Assembly: GCA_003240625.1 (NCBI GenBank) | Contig: QFMX01000013.1 | Span: forward strand, 1-61,546 | Source of the DNA: Sphingomonas taxi | GTDB lineage: Bacteria > Pseudomonadota > Alphaproteobacteria > Sphingomonadales > Sphingomonadaceae | Direction: 5' to 3' | Length of the DNA: 61,546 nt | In this document: positions 17,401-26,840 of the stretch, in pieces | How the letters are laid out: every line of letters starts with the position of its first letter | Numbering within the stretch: position 1 is the first letter of the stretch | Notes under the pieces: model-generated | The model's database searches: none | Seen by the model: the letters and a program-made list of their open reading frames with translations, nothing else | What the model was told of the DNA's origin: nothing | Position numbers and translations under genes: made by a program

Positions 17401-20400
17401 TCGAAGCGGCGTCAAACCTGTCGGGTTTGGCGAACACGCTGGACCCGAACGCACGTATCGAGGAACTGTCGAAGTTCGTCTCGTTCACCGCGCCGACAGC
17501 TCTGCGGCAGTTCGTGTTCGACATGCGCCGCCGCGACGCCAGTGCGCTGCCGCCCGGCGATACGGACGAAGGGATCGCCAACCTGATGAAGTCGCCGGGT
17601 GCGACCGTCGTGGGCACCCGTGACACCGCGCGGGTGGCCCGGTTCCGCAACGCGATCACTCGCTACGCCGAGGCGAACGAAGGCCCGGCCCACGCCTACG
17701 GTGCCGATCGGATCGGATCGGGCCTCGTCATGCTGACCGACACGCGGGCGGACTACGACGCGGCCCTGCGCCGCCTCGGTGTCGCCAAGCTGGCGAGCCG
17801 CCTGCATTGGGCGTCGGACAGCGACGAGACGCTGACCGCCATGCTCTACGACATGGTGCGCGACTATGGCGTGACGCTGGACGAGGCGTCGGTCTACTAC
17901 CAAGAGGTGATGAACGCGCTCGATGCCGCGGCGCGCGAGGCGGAAACGACCGGCGCCCCGATCGCGACCGTGCTCAATGCGCGGGTCGACAGCGCCAGCA
18001 ACACGCTCGATGGGGTGATCCGCGGCGCGATCCGCGAGGCGCATGAGGCGCGCTTCCCTGCCGCCGCCCCTGCCCCTGCCGCCCCTGCCGCCGCCGCCCC
18101 TGCCGCCGCCGCCCCTGCCGCCGCCCCGGCGGCACAGCCGAGCGGGTTGAGCGTCGAGACGCTGATGCGGGCGGCGCAGGCCGCACCGCAGCCCACGGCC
18201 GGGACCGGGACCGAGGCGAACGTGGACCGCTCCAGCATGGCGTCCATGGCGGCCGAGCTGGACATCGACTATGTGCCCGAGCCGATCGGCGCGCTGTCCT
18301 TCGACGCGGTCGAGCGCTTCGCGGCCGAGCAGCGCGAGCGGCTGGCGCACCTGTCGGACACCCTGCAGATCGTCGTGCACCGGACGCTGGCCGACGCGAA
18401 GGCCGCGGTCGACACGCCGCACGACAACTTCGCCGCGCTCTACACCCCGCCGGTCAGCGGCGGCAGCCAGTCCACCATCCACCTCGTCGCCGATCGCATG
18501 AGCAACGAGGCGCAGCTGCAGCGCAAGTTCCGCCACGAGCTGGTCGGCCACTACGGCCTGCGCCGTCTGCTGGGGCCGGCGATCCGCAACATGCGCGACG
18601 TGATCGCGGACATCGCACAGCGGCCCGGCAACAGCGAAGGCGACAAGCTGCTCAAGCGGTTCTGGGACGCCAACTACAAGCTCTGGGCAGCGCGGGCGCG
18701 CGAGCACCTGCAGGCCAGCGGCGAGACGGTGACCGATCAGATGGTGCGCAACCACCTCGACACCCGGCTGGGCTACATCGCCGAGGAAACGCTGGCGTCG
18801 CTGGTCGAATACGGCGCCGAGCACAACCTGACCCTCGACCGCCTCGGCGTGTTCAAAGAGACGCTGACGCGCATGTTCGGCGACGCCGGGCTGCCGGTCA
18901 ACAACGTGGCCGACATTCGCGAGCTGATCCAGAAGGCCGAGGGGTTCCTGTCGGATCGCACCGCGGAGCCGATCAAGCGCTTCATGCAGGCCCACGCGCT
19001 CTATAACAAGCGGGTCCACGACGAGGTCAACAAGCCGTTCGTCCGCATCAGCAAGGCGGCGCGCTGGGCCGCCTACGCGCTGTCGGACATGGCGGGCATC
19101 CGCGCGCTGGAGCCTGTGCTGGCCCGGATCAGCCCCGATCTGGCGCCGCGGGCGGCGAGCGTCCGTCGCATGCTTGAGCAGGCCCCCGACATGGTCGTGG
19201 CGCGCGAGCGCCAGATCACCCACGATCACATTGCCCCGCTGACCCGCTCGCTGGGGCAGATCGGCAAAGAGCTGAACCTGCAGGACAACGAGGTCTACGC
19301 CTACTTCTCGGCGATGGCCGTCGCTCGTCACGCGATCGAGCGCAACCGCTCCTACTGGCTGATCCACAACCGCAACGGCATCCCGCAGACCGTGCTCGAT
19401 CAGCGGCAGGCGATCTTGGACCACGCCTACTCGCTGACCGAAGACGACGGCACGTGGGATCAGGTCGTGCCGCGCATCGAAGCGCTGTTCGCGTCGGTGC
19501 CGCAGTCCAAGCACATGATGGACGAGACGATCAACAACCCCGACTGGCAGGGCGGCGTCTCGGGCATGACCGAGCGCGAGGTCGGCGAGATGCTGGCGAG
19601 CGTCCCCGACGCGTTCCAGAAGGCAGCGATGAACCACCGGGACGTCAAAGGCTCCGGCGGCCGCAACGTGTTCCAGATCAACGACGACGCGCAGCGCCAT
19701 ATCCTTGAGGTCCGCCGCGACAACGGCGACTACGGCACCGTCGGATACGCCAAGGTCCGGTCGCACGGCTGGAAGCACTATATCCCGATGTCGAAGATGG
19801 AAGGCGCGCTCTACACCGGCGACGTCAACGACGACGCGGCGCCCAAGAAACGGGACATGGAAGCCTACCAGCTGCAGAAGCTGGAGTTCCGCAACGATCA
19901 GGAAAAGTTCTACGCGACCATGAGCAACGCGCGCGTGATCGAGGGGGTCAGCGGCGACCTGATCCCGCAGATCGTGCACACGATGGCCGAGGATGCCTAC
20001 TACGTGTCGCAGTCCATGGTGACGGCCGAGATCGGGCGCGAGTTCATCAGCATCATCGAAGCGGCCCGACGCGCCTCGCCCGAGCACGCGGATCGGATCG
20101 ACAACTCGCTCGTGTCGCTTGGCGACGTGATGCCCTACGAGGTCGACCGCCCCAACGACCCCGGCCCCAACGCGCCGAACCAGTGGGTCGTCGGTCTGCC
20201 GGACGGCTCCTACCGCATCATGACGTTCAAGGACGAGCTGCTGGCCCGGTCGTTCGGCTCGCGCTTCGACAATACGCTCGACGTCAACGCGGTGACGAGC
20301 AAAATCCACGGCTTCACCCGGTTCATGGGCATGGGCTTCACCGTGTTCAACCCCGGCTTCGTGTTCTTCCGCCAGATGCTGCGCGACGTGCAGTCGAACA

Positions 20401-22184
20401 TCTACATCGCCGTGGGCGAGCATAACGTGCCGCTGGGCAAGGCCATGTCGATCAGCAGCCGGACGCTGGGCTACCTGCCCGCGTTCGAGCGCTTCTTCTT
20501 CGCGCAGCCCGACGAGCAGCAGCGCCAGCTCGAAGCTGCGCGCGAGGCGAACAAGGCCGGCAAGAGCCATCCGCTGTCCAACTTCGTGAAGCGCTACGAC
20601 GAGGGCGGCTTCGCGCTGTTCGACCAGCAGCTCATGATGAACTCGCGCGATCGGCGCCGCCCCGGCTACGAGTTCCAGACCACCCCAAACCCGGAAGGTT
20701 TGAAGCGGGTGCCGGGCCGTGCCTACGAGTGGCTGAAGTCGAAAGCCAACGCCAACGCGTCGGCCGTCGACCACGCTGCGCGGCAGGCGCTGTTCGACGT
20801 GCTGCTTGAGAACGGCATGTCCGTCGAGCAGGCCGCGGACGTCGCGCGCAACACGATGAACTTCTCGAACCGCAGCCAGCTCGGCCGCAAGATGTCGATG
20901 TTCTACGCGTTCGCGCAGTCGGCGCTGACAGCGATCGACGCGACGTGGGAGCACCGTATCTGGAAAGGCGGGGAAATCCCCCGTGTGTCCGAGCCGGACG
21001 CGCAGGGCAACTATCGGGTCCGGCTGGCGCCGGGCTGGCACAACCAGCTCAACATGCCGTGGATCGGCGCCCGTATCGCGATGGGCTTCCTGACCACGGC
21101 CGCGGCCTCGGCGCTGCTGGCCTCGTCGGGCGACGACGATGACCCGGAGCGCAGCGACTTCGACCGCATGGACCTGCGCACCCTGATGTCGAACATCGTG
21201 GTGCCGAACCCCACGGGCGGGCAGCCGCTCCGCATCCCGGTGCAGGTCGGGTTCGAGAGCGTCCTGCACTCGATCGGCGCCGCGGCGTTCCTTGGCACGA
21301 TGGACGATCCGCGCAACCACAACGGCCACATGATGAGCGAGCTGGTCGGCCAGATCGTGGGCGGCCTGACCCCGTTCTCGACCGAGTATGGCGAGCCGGT
21401 CGACCCCTCGGCCTTCATGAACGCCGTGCTGCCGACAGCGATCGCTCCGCTCTACAGTGCGTTCGGATCGCGCGACGCGCTGGGCGACGCGATGGAGAAA
21501 GACCCGCAGCGCTACGCCAACACCAGCACCAACGAGGCGCTGATCGACCTCTCGCGGGCGCTGGCCGAGATGACCGGGTTCGAGGTGCCGCCCGAGGCGA
21601 TGCGCGAGCTGACCAACGAGTATGGCGGCGGCCTCTGGCGCGCGATTGACAACGTCACCCGGTTCGCCATGTCGACCGAGGACAACATGCAGGCGGTCGA
21701 TCAGGGCGGCGTCCTGCCCGCGCTCAACCGCTATCTCGGCGGCACCACGACCGATGCGCGCTACGACCCGGTGCAGTCCTACTACTTCTACCGCGACATG
21801 CACGAGCGGCTGAAGGGCATGGTCGAACGGGCGAAGGACATGGACGCGCTGCCGCGTGGCGCCGACGGGTTCTCCTACCGGCCGGATACGTTCGTCCCGT
21901 CCACGCGGACGCCGAACCTCAACCGCTTCCACGCCAAGTATGGCCGCCTCTACGGCGAGGCCAACCAGCTGACCGGGTCCGTCTCGAAAGAGCTGACCCG
22001 GATCAAGGGGCAGATCGACGTCCGCCGCACCTCGGGGCGCGATCGCGGCCAGATCGGCCCGCTGCTGGCGCAGGAGCGCACGATCTACACCAACGCGTCG
22101 ATCAACATGCGCAACCTGTTCAGCGGCCCCGACGGGGTGATGGACCTAGAGGAACCGCGCTACGAGCGCTGGTGGGTGAACTGA
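14439..22184 (+). CDS. Giant polyvalent virion protein (2581 aa)
   Basis: Residues 1-90 are disordered. Residues 200-480 hold Ala/Gly-rich hydrophobic helices that may cross a membrane. A long charged coiled region follows, with a poly-Ala/Pro linker near 1210-1230. A zincin-like site H1366-E-L-V-G-H1371-YGLR follows; the H-E-x-x-G-H-x-G spacing is the one seen in phage polyvalent proteins rather than plain HExxH. From about 1960 there is a conserved polyvalent C-terminal module (GFTVFNPGFVFFRQMLRD; AADVARNTMNFSNRSQLG), similar to the LPD38-type domain. Such proteins are packaged and injected with DNA. It likely combines a membrane-channel role with a protease acting inside the new host; the second part is inferred. 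It contains palindromes 6 and 7. Confidence 0.75.
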   Translation: MASTIQELMAQADKEPTTLTSGQFEPGNGPSTPFTLLPPGPLPQSDYQPAPLAPVSVDLSRRVMLDPPRRASGAGGGTGGGDDLNSLLGDPTLSGAGDDPDESSFFGRLGGMIVGSVGGLMRGAGDLAELGADAVGLSDPADDMALTGWLSKNGKGLVDYGDELVDESTSINAKNKMAEMNAIMEDADDPFLVRLAKGTGALFTGEGGREVATNMVLGSVVELGVGALGGGGAGALVKAGARTAARATGAKVAARTTADSLVEASVAGNVVRRFGSKMVSTATDPRMIGIAVTSGGRSGAQSEDAFAEQLTAMNPAQKQQLHAWQTMRDAMIADTGTTPTDAQVDAQLARSLSRANTGLAAAGTLGMMAVSPLSEGAFSRAITKMRVGPLAVSGGPGTAAATSFAGRLGQRASGALGGAIMEGASESVEELIQSGAATAAAAQARLQGQSALGALMVGMDTPEARAQAGIGALFGAIMGGGLGAARRADMGGDEMGDAITESGRRVRTGEATGEARAQQIAALERQAARGDTRATAQLDLIRQDEAAAASERQRAEADKARIADEFKRNAERNAAETQAASARVRNETGYSTILGLTAVNPEAIGRAATLGVGSTHGVFADTDTRKVVFSTEKGALAVDTSNPAEPRALYASADKPQDWNAVKDAPAEWRRISRVAVALGSNESSSDLSFAEGLTTAAALPIEWAGIELGTETEALRATMAQQAQNVADMMQERARIVADAATEQLATLSDTYVALDGMTREQMPAKVWQSLFRRAENRGLLAAPEGAFDESTNLNLGMEDYRRQVIESYEKRLATLDAILNPQDQRAITNMLRAHPEFAATARDAGGRFLIAHRDNLPVLYDIMTGRQRLVAGTRSRFTPEHRALARELVNRHELRAMLQTALAENGAVRAGDLAALNTAVDAMGAVIAPDVQANFTSTVDQLMNATGNDLRAWLGQNPNVLTANDTRTLSERIALENSMADAQTRLEAASNLSGLANTLDPNARIEELSKFVSFTAPTALRQFVFDMRRRDASALPPGDTDEGIANLMKSPGATVVGTRDTARVARFRNAITRYAEANEGPAHAYGADRIGSGLVMLTDTRADYDAALRRLGVAKLASRLHWASDSDETLTAMLYDMVRDYGVTLDEASVYYQEVMNALDAAAREAETTGAPIATVLNARVDSASNTLDGVIRGAIREAHEARFPAAAPAPAAPAAAAPAAAAPAAAPAAQPSGLSVETLMRAAQAAPQPTAGTGTEANVDRSSMASMAAELDIDYVPEPIGALSFDAVERFAAEQRERLAHLSDTLQIVVHRTLADAKAAVDTPHDNFAALYTPPVSGGSQSTIHLVADRMSNEAQLQRKFRHELVGHYGLRRLLGPAIRNMRDVIADIAQRPGNSEGDKLLKRFWDANYKLWAARAREHLQASGETVTDQMVRNHLDTRLGYIAEETLASLVEYGAEHNLTLDRLGVFKETLTRMFGDAGLPVNNVADIRELIQKAEGFLSDRTAEPIKRFMQAHALYNKRVHDEVNKPFVRISKAARWAAYALSDMAGIRALEPVLARISPDLAPRAASVRRMLEQAPDMVVARERQITHDHIAPLTRSLGQIGKELNLQDNEVYAYFSAMAVARHAIERNRSYWLIHNRNGIPQTVLDQRQAILDHAYSLTEDDGTWDQVVPRIEALFASVPQSKHMMDETINNPDWQGGVSGMTEREVGEMLASVPDAFQKAAMNHRDVKGSGGRNVFQINDDAQRHILEVRRDNGDYGTVGYAKVRSHGWKHYIPMSKMEGALYTGDVNDDAAPKKRDMEAYQLQKLEFRNDQEKFYATMSNARVIEGVSGDLIPQIVHTMAEDAYYVSQSMVTAEIGREFISIIEAARRASPEHADRIDNSLVSLGDVMPYEVDRPNDPGPNAPNQWVVGLPDGSYRIMTFKDELLARSFGSRFDNTLDVNAVTSKIHGFTRFMGMGFTVFNPGFVFFRQMLRDVQSNIYIAVGEHNVPLGKAMSISSRTLGYLPAFERFFFAQPDEQQRQLEAAREANKAGKSHPLSNFVKRYDEGGFALFDQQLMMNSRDRRRPGYEFQTTPNPEGLKRVPGRAYEWLKSKANANASAVDHAARQALFDVLLENGMSVEQAADVARNTMNFSNRSQLGRKMSMFYAFAQSALTAIDATWEHRIWKGGEIPRVSEPDAQGNYRVRLAPGWHNQLNMPWIGARIAMGFLTTAAASALLASSGDDDDPERSDFDRMDLRTLMSNIVVPNPTGGQPLRIPVQVGFESVLHSIGAAAFLGTMDDPRNHNGHMMSELVGQIVGGLTPFSTEYGEPVDPSAFMNAVLPTAIAPLYSAFGSRDALGDAMEKDPQRYANTSTNEALIDLSRALAEMTGFEVPPEAMRELTNEYGGGLWRAIDNVTRFAMSTEDNMQAVDQGGVLPALNRYLGGTTTDARYDPVQSYYFYRDMHERLKGMVERAKDMDALPRGADGFSYRPDTFVPSTRTPNLNRFHAKYGRLYGEANQLTGSVSKELTRIKGQIDVRRTSGRDRGQIGPLLAQERTIYTNASINMRNLFSGPDGVMDLEEPRYERWWVN
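17413..17429. repeat. Palindrome site 6 (spacer TGTCG)
   Basis: Perfect arms with a 5-bp spacer inside the giant gene, read as NLSGL. Confidence 0.85.
20686..20702. repeat. Palindrome site 7 (spacer CGGAA)
   Basis: Perfect arms with a 5-bp spacer inside the giant gene, read as PNPEGLK. Confidence 0.85.
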
Positions 22185-22921
22185 TGAACGAGTGGGCCGA
22201 GGACGAGCGCTACAACCCGTTCAACCGGCCGCGCCCTCGCCCCGACGAGGAAACGCTGCGGCGCATCGCCGAAGTCCGCGCCTACCTCGCGGGCTTCAAC
22301 GACCCGGTGTCGGACTACGGCGCGATGCGCATGGGGCTGGAACGGGTCAACGTCACGGCCGATCCGCAGTCGATCCTCGCCTACTCGGAACTGGACCCCG
22401 AGCTGGGCGTAACGATCCGCGAGGACACCTACGTGCCGTCTGTGCTGGCGCACGAGTTGCGTCATGTCGGCCTCGCGGCGCTGGACGTCGACGGGCGGAT
22501 ACCCGAGCCGATCCAGCGAGACGTGCCGCCGGCGCCGGGCGTCCGCGCAGCCGTCAACGAGGAAGACTTGATCGAGACGCTGGACGAGCTGACCAACCTC
22601 TCAACCGTGCCCGACGAGCGCGGGTTCTTCGGCCGGCTGTTCCTCGACCCCCCGGCCCCGGTCAACCGGGCGATGGCCTACGCCGGGCAGATCGGGGCGC
22701 TGGCCGAGAACCCCATGCTGGCGCGATCCTATGGCTTCGCCAGCGCCGACGACGCCGTGCGCGCGATCCTCGACCCTCGCTATGACGAGCGCTATGGCGG
22801 CTACCGCAGAGAGCCGCTGCTGGACCCGGCCGACCCCGTCGCCTATCAGGCCCGCCGCGACGAGATGGAGCGCCGGGCGCGCGTCCTGCAGCGCGCGGCC
22901 GTGGGCGTTCTCGACTGGTGA
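22184..22921 (+). CDS. Small HExxH metallopeptidase-like protein
   Basis: A 245-residue protein. The ATG at 22184 overlaps the giant gene stop (TGATG); a GTG 12 nt upstream is less likely. The motif H90-E-L-R-H94 in VLAHELRHVGLAAL is a canonical zinc-binding HExxH. It may act with the zincin-like region of the giant protein, which it directly follows. It is the last rightward gene and meets the leftward block 2 bp later. Substrate unknown. Confidence 0.6.
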   Translation: MNEWAEDERYNPFNRPRPRPDEETLRRIAEVRAYLAGFNDPVSDYGAMRMGLERVNVTADPQSILAYSELDPELGVTIREDTYVPSVLAHELRHVGLAALDVDGRIPEPIQRDVPPAPGVRAAVNEEDLIETLDELTNLSTVPDERGFFGRLFLDPPAPVNRAMAYAGQIGALAENPMLARSYGFASADDAVRAILDPRYDERYGGYRREPLLDPADPVAYQARRDEMERRARVLQRAAVGVLDW

Positions 22922-22923
22922 AC

Positions 22924-23544
22924 TCAAACCTGCCGGTTTGACTGTCGCGTTCCCGACAGCAGGAGCTGCAGCGTCTTCACCCGCATCGCCGACATCACCT
23001 CGTCGACGTCCATGAACCCGATATTGTCGAAGCGCACTTCGTCGAGCGCTTTGTGCACCCGACGCATGTCGTCGACGCTCATGTCGCCGATGTGAACCTC
23101 TGCCGGGTTCCGCAGCCCCATCACGGACCCCATGAGCTGATAGACCGTGTTCCGGCGCGCGTAGCGGACCCGGCTGGTCTCCGCGGCAGCGAAGAACGGG
23201 TCGATCCGCCGATGCAGGACGAGCCGCGCGTTGCGGGTTTCCCGATCCGCCGGGCGCCCCAAGGCGCACCACGTGTCCTGACCCTCGTGCTGGTGGCACA
23301 GCACGTAGGCAGAGCAGGGCTGGCAGGCCCACACGTGACGATCGAGCAGATCGGCGCGCGTTTCCTCGGTGATCGCCCCGGCGACGTCTCTGAACACCGC
23401 TCTGGTTGCCGGCTCGTTGCAATGCAGGCAGGTCGGAACGAAGTATCGAAAGTTGATCTCGTTCTTGAGCGGCTTGGTGTAGGAGCTTCGCGGCTGTTTT
23501 GCGTGGCGCGGCCGACTGTCAGGTTTGAACTTTCTCTTACCCAT
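22924..23544 (-). CDS. Zinc-finger protein of DUF3268 type
   Basis: A 206-residue protein. The basic N-terminus leads to two Cys pairs, CLHCNEPA and WACQPC, plus CHQH, fitting a zinc ribbon, then RRIDPFFAAAETSRVRYARR and a helical C-terminal domain. This layout matches the phage zinc-finger recombinase-like DUF3268 family; a DNA role is likely but not proved. It is the last leftward gene. Its final codons and stop (NRQV-stop) are formed by palindrome 8. Confidence 0.65.
   Translation of the reverse strand: MGKRKFKPDSRPRHAKQPRSSYTKPLKNEINFRYFVPTCLHCNEPATRAVFRDVAGAITEETRADLLDRHVWACQPCSAYVLCHQHEGQDTWCALGRPADRETRNARLVLHRRIDPFFAAAETSRVRYARRNTVYQLMGSVMGLRNPAEVHIGDMSVDDMRRVHKALDEVRFDNIGFMDVDEVMSAMRVKTLQLLLSGTRQSNRQV
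22925..22940. repeat. Palindrome site 8 (spacer TGCC)
   Basis: Lies exactly at the convergence of the two transcription blocks, starting 3 bp after the rightward stop and containing the leftward stop codon. Confidence 0.9.
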
Positions 23545-23547
23545 GTT

Positions 23548-26500
23548 CTACGCTTTCTTCCTTGGTGCGATCATCGGCGGGATTGTCGACAGACCGATTT
23601 GTAGCGGGTCAGTAACGAACTGGAATTGGACACAGCGAACGGGCGGCAGCGCAACGCTAATGCTCTTTACGTTGTCGCGGCTAGGCAGGTTAATGCCGTC
23701 GCTGATTACCGCCGTCACGAAGTCGAACTTGTATCCGCTCGCCCGCATCTTGTTTACGATGTAGTGCTCGCTGATATTGTTTTCTTCAAGGAAACGACGG
23801 AACGCCGACAGCTCGATCGTGACGGTGACGTGGCCCGTTCCAGACACGAACTCGATCCGCTGCTTCAGCTCGAAACGCGGCTCCGACAGGACGCCCGGCG
23901 CCAGCTTCGACATCGCTTGAATACCCGGCGGGACGATGTGAACCAGCGCGGTGTTGGCCTGCAGCCGGTGCACCAGCGTCGGCAGCACCTCAAGCGGATC
24001 GCGCGTCAGCTTCCCGCGTTCGGTGATGACGGCGGCATGCGCCCGGTCCACGACGGCTTGAATGTCGTGCATCGAGCAGTTCCAGAACCCGAGCTGGCGC
24101 ATGATGTGCCCGCCGAGGAACGCAGCCGTCTTGACCGAGCGGTCCGTCCGGGCCGTGCCGTCCGTCGTCGTCTCGCTCTTGATGATCGTCTCCATCAGCT
24201 GGTCGGCGATCACCTCAAGCTGCTCGCGGTTGGCCGAGATATACTGCCCGATCAGGAAACCGGCCACGCCCTCACAGCTGTGCAGGGTGTTGCCGAGCGC
24301 CGTCATGCGCGCGTTGCGATCCGCGGCGGGCAGCTGCGCGTAGGCCGCGGGCTGGTGCAGGCCGATCTCATAGACCCGTGCCAGCTGCGCGTCCGTCGCG
24401 TCGTCCATCGCGGTCACGACCGAGCGGAGCGACACGTTCGACGTGCCGAGCAGCAACGTCGACCACCGCCGCATCTCCTGCAGCCCGCCCGTCTTGGTCG
24501 AGCGGTTCTTCCCGTTGCCGTTGACCACCTCGTAGATGTAGTGCCCGCAGTCCGGTGAGTAGTTGAACGAGCGGAACAGGTTGGTGATCTCGTCGTGGAT
24601 AACGGGCAGATTGTGCATCTGCTCAAGCACCGCATAGCGCGCGTTGGTCGTGTCGTTGGTCGTGATATGCGCGGCCGACGTGTCGCCGTTGCCCCAGATG
24701 CCCGAGACGGTCGACGCCACCAGCGACTTGCCCTGCCCGGTCGAGCCGTAGATGGTCACGAAGATGCCGTTCACTGACGTCTTGTAGGTGAACGGTGCGC
24801 CGACACCCAGCATGACGCAGAGCCGGAACTCGTCAGACCCCTGATCCCAGACCTCCTGCAGCGCCCGCTTCACCGTCTCGACGCTGCCGTTCAGCTTGAA
24901 CATGCGCTCGCGCAGAGACCGCAGGTTGTCGCCAAGGCTGGCGACCTCTACCTGCCCGTCGAGGAAGGCGAAGTTGCCGGTGACAAACGCCTTGCCGCGT
25001 GGCGTCTGGTTCCAGCCGAAGTGCTGGAACTGCGTCAGCGTGTGACGATCCTGCAGATCACCAACCCGGCGGCGGAACAGCCCTTGGAACGCGCGCTGCG
25101 CGCCCTGATGCTGGGTCAGCATGACCTTCAGCCCGCCCAGCTCGGTGACGAAGCTGTCGGTGCGCGAGCCATAGACCTTGTAGTCGAGGATCGCGTAGCG
25201 CCCCACCCACACGTCGTTCTCGACGCGGGCGATCGCCACCTGCAGGTTCGCTCGATCGCTGCCCGGCACGGCCACGTAGCGGATCGGCCAGATCACGCCG
25301 TTGCAGACCTTCACGGGGTCCGGGTCCGGGTCGTCCTCGCTGGCTTTCTTGTCGCGCGGCGGATACCAGAACAGCTCGCCGGTGACCTCGTTGACCTTGA
25401 AGCCGAGTTCATGCCCCTCGAACAGCCGGTGGTCGAGCTTCATCCCGATCATGTCGACCGGCAGGAACCCATCGGCTTCGAGCGTCGCCGCGGCGAGCTT
25501 GAGCTGGGTGACGAACTGGTCGTCCTGCCGCGCCGGCACCAGATCGGCCGGCGGCAGGGCCGCATGCCCGAGCTGCGGCACGACGACCGCGTTCAAACTC
25601 GGGGGTTTGGCGATGGTGTCGCGCGCCTGCGCGGCGGCGCGGTCCGTCTCGACCTTCTTCCCGGCGTTGTAGGGCGAGTATTTGTCCGGCTCGGCGGGGT
25701 TGTAGAACGGGCAGCCGACGCAGAGATCGCGGTGCTGGCCCGAAGCGCAGCCGCGGTAGATGCCGACCTCTTGGGCCAGCGTCTCGCAGAAAGGCGGGCC
25801 TGCATCGCTCTTGTGCTCGATCAGGTAGCCCATCTGCTTTTCGGTGTCGGCGGGCGCATACTTCGGCGACGTGGCGAACCAGTCGTGCACCTTCTGCGCG
25901 CCGTCCTTCGTGTAGGACAGCAGCTTGAGGATGCGCCACCACGCGTTGTAGCCGATGATGTCGTCGCGCGTGCGGACGAAGCGCAGCAGGTTACAGCCCG
26001 TCGACAAGTCCTCGGCCGTGTCCAGATCGGCGGTCGGCTGGGTGATCGAGCGCAACGGCCCGGCCGCGCCGGGGAACGGCACGATGTTGGTGAGCGCGCC
26101 CCCGCCAGCCATGGCGGACGGGTTCGGGTCCGGCGCCACGTCGTCGGGATCATAGATCGGGCCACGCATGAACACGTCGCCGTCGGGCAGGCGCAGATGG
26201 TCGACCCGCGCGCCGTTGTTCGGGTTCACCGATCCGGGCAGGCGCAGCAGGTTGACCCCGGACTTGGTCACGGCCGCGTCCTTGCCGAGCTTCGCATCGA
26301 GCGCGACGATCTTGTCGGCGAGGGCGGCGGCGCGGCGGCGATAGGACAGGTTGTCGATCCCGTCTTTGATCGCCCAATAGACGTGAAAGCCGCGGCCGCT
26401 GTCGATCATGTAAGTCGGCTCGGGCAGATTGCCATTGGCGATCTGCGTAACGAGAGCGGTCAGCGCTTCGGCTTTCGTGGAATAGACGAGCGGTTCATTT

Positions 26501-26775
26501 TCGCGGACGTCAATGTCCAGCATGAACGCTTTATTCGAGTGTATGGACGCGGTCTTGGCGCTAATTGCGCCGGGCTGATAGGCCGCAACCCGGTAATACT
26601 CATTAAGCCCTGTGTCGCCCGTTTGCTGCCTGTCGTTAGCTACGCGGATCAGTTCGTCAAGCGTCGTGCCAATAACTCGATCGGGGTTTTTCCCCAATTC
26701 GCCACGCGCGATGAAGTAAACCCCGTTTTCTATTGCGGGCAGAACGGCGCGGAAGAACGTGCCCCAATCTTCCAT
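23548..26775 (-). CDS. Replicative primase-helicase
   Basis: About 1075 residues. The N-terminal half looks like an archaeo-eukaryotic-type primase (KAFMLDIDVRENEPLVY; TYMIDSGRGFHVYWAI; GVNLLRLPGSVNPNNGA) followed by a Cys cluster (CASGQHRDLCVGC). The C-terminal half is a P-loop helicase of the DUF927/VirE-like kind with Walker A GSTGQGKS and DEITN as Walker B. It should make primers and unwind DNA for the phage polymerase. The ATG at 26775 has GAGGA upstream. A GTG at 26844 overlapping the previous stop is the alternative, but it would run through a strong hairpin. Palindrome 9 is inside. Confidence 0.85.
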   Translation of the reverse strand: MEDWGTFFRAVLPAIENGVYFIARGELGKNPDRVIGTTLDELIRVANDRQQTGDTGLNEYYRVAAYQPGAISAKTASIHSNKAFMLDIDVRENEPLVYSTKAEALTALVTQIANGNLPEPTYMIDSGRGFHVYWAIKDGIDNLSYRRRAAALADKIVALDAKLGKDAAVTKSGVNLLRLPGSVNPNNGARVDHLRLPDGDVFMRGPIYDPDDVAPDPNPSAMAGGGALTNIVPFPGAAGPLRSITQPTADLDTAEDLSTGCNLLRFVRTRDDIIGYNAWWRILKLLSYTKDGAQKVHDWFATSPKYAPADTEKQMGYLIEHKSDAGPPFCETLAQEVGIYRGCASGQHRDLCVGCPFYNPAEPDKYSPYNAGKKVETDRAAAQARDTIAKPPSLNAVVVPQLGHAALPPADLVPARQDDQFVTQLKLAAATLEADGFLPVDMIGMKLDHRLFEGHELGFKVNEVTGELFWYPPRDKKASEDDPDPDPVKVCNGVIWPIRYVAVPGSDRANLQVAIARVENDVWVGRYAILDYKVYGSRTDSFVTELGGLKVMLTQHQGAQRAFQGLFRRRVGDLQDRHTLTQFQHFGWNQTPRGKAFVTGNFAFLDGQVEVASLGDNLRSLRERMFKLNGSVETVKRALQEVWDQGSDEFRLCVMLGVGAPFTYKTSVNGIFVTIYGSTGQGKSLVASTVSGIWGNGDTSAAHITTNDTTNARYAVLEQMHNLPVIHDEITNLFRSFNYSPDCGHYIYEVVNGNGKNRSTKTGGLQEMRRWSTLLLGTSNVSLRSVVTAMDDATDAQLARVYEIGLHQPAAYAQLPAADRNARMTALGNTLHSCEGVAGFLIGQYISANREQLEVIADQLMETIIKSETTTDGTARTDRSVKTAAFLGGHIMRQLGFWNCSMHDIQAVVDRAHAAVITERGKLTRDPLEVLPTLVHRLQANTALVHIVPPGIQAMSKLAPGVLSEPRFELKQRIEFVSGTGHVTVTIELSAFRRFLEENNISEHYIVNKMRASGYKFDFVTAVISDGINLPSRDNVKSISVALPPVRCVQFQFVTDPLQIGLSTIPPMIAPRKKA
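25594..25609. repeat. Palindrome site 9 (spacer CGGG, imperfect)
   Basis: Left arm CAAACT, right arm GGTTTG. Inside the primase-helicase gene. Confidence 0.75.
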
Positions 26776-26804
26776 CCCATTCCTCGTGTCGATTTTTGTA
26801 GGGT

Positions 26805-26835
26805 GCCCGCCCGTTATAGCACGGGCGGGCGTTTT
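26805..26835 (+). terminator. Strong hairpin with T-run on the plus strand
   Basis: A 10-bp stem GCCCGCCCGT / ACGGGCGGGC with a 6-nt loop is followed by GTTTT only when read rightward, opposite to the genes around it. It could stop antisense transcription. On the leftward mRNA the same stem lies between the upstream stop and the primase start. Role uncertain. Confidence 0.5.
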
Positions 26836-26840
26836 GCCTA

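Noticed and set aside
17412..21932. 1506-codon minus-strand open frame within the giant protein gene
   Set aside because: Antisense shadow of the 2581-residue gene; the plus-strand product has recognisable polyvalent domains.
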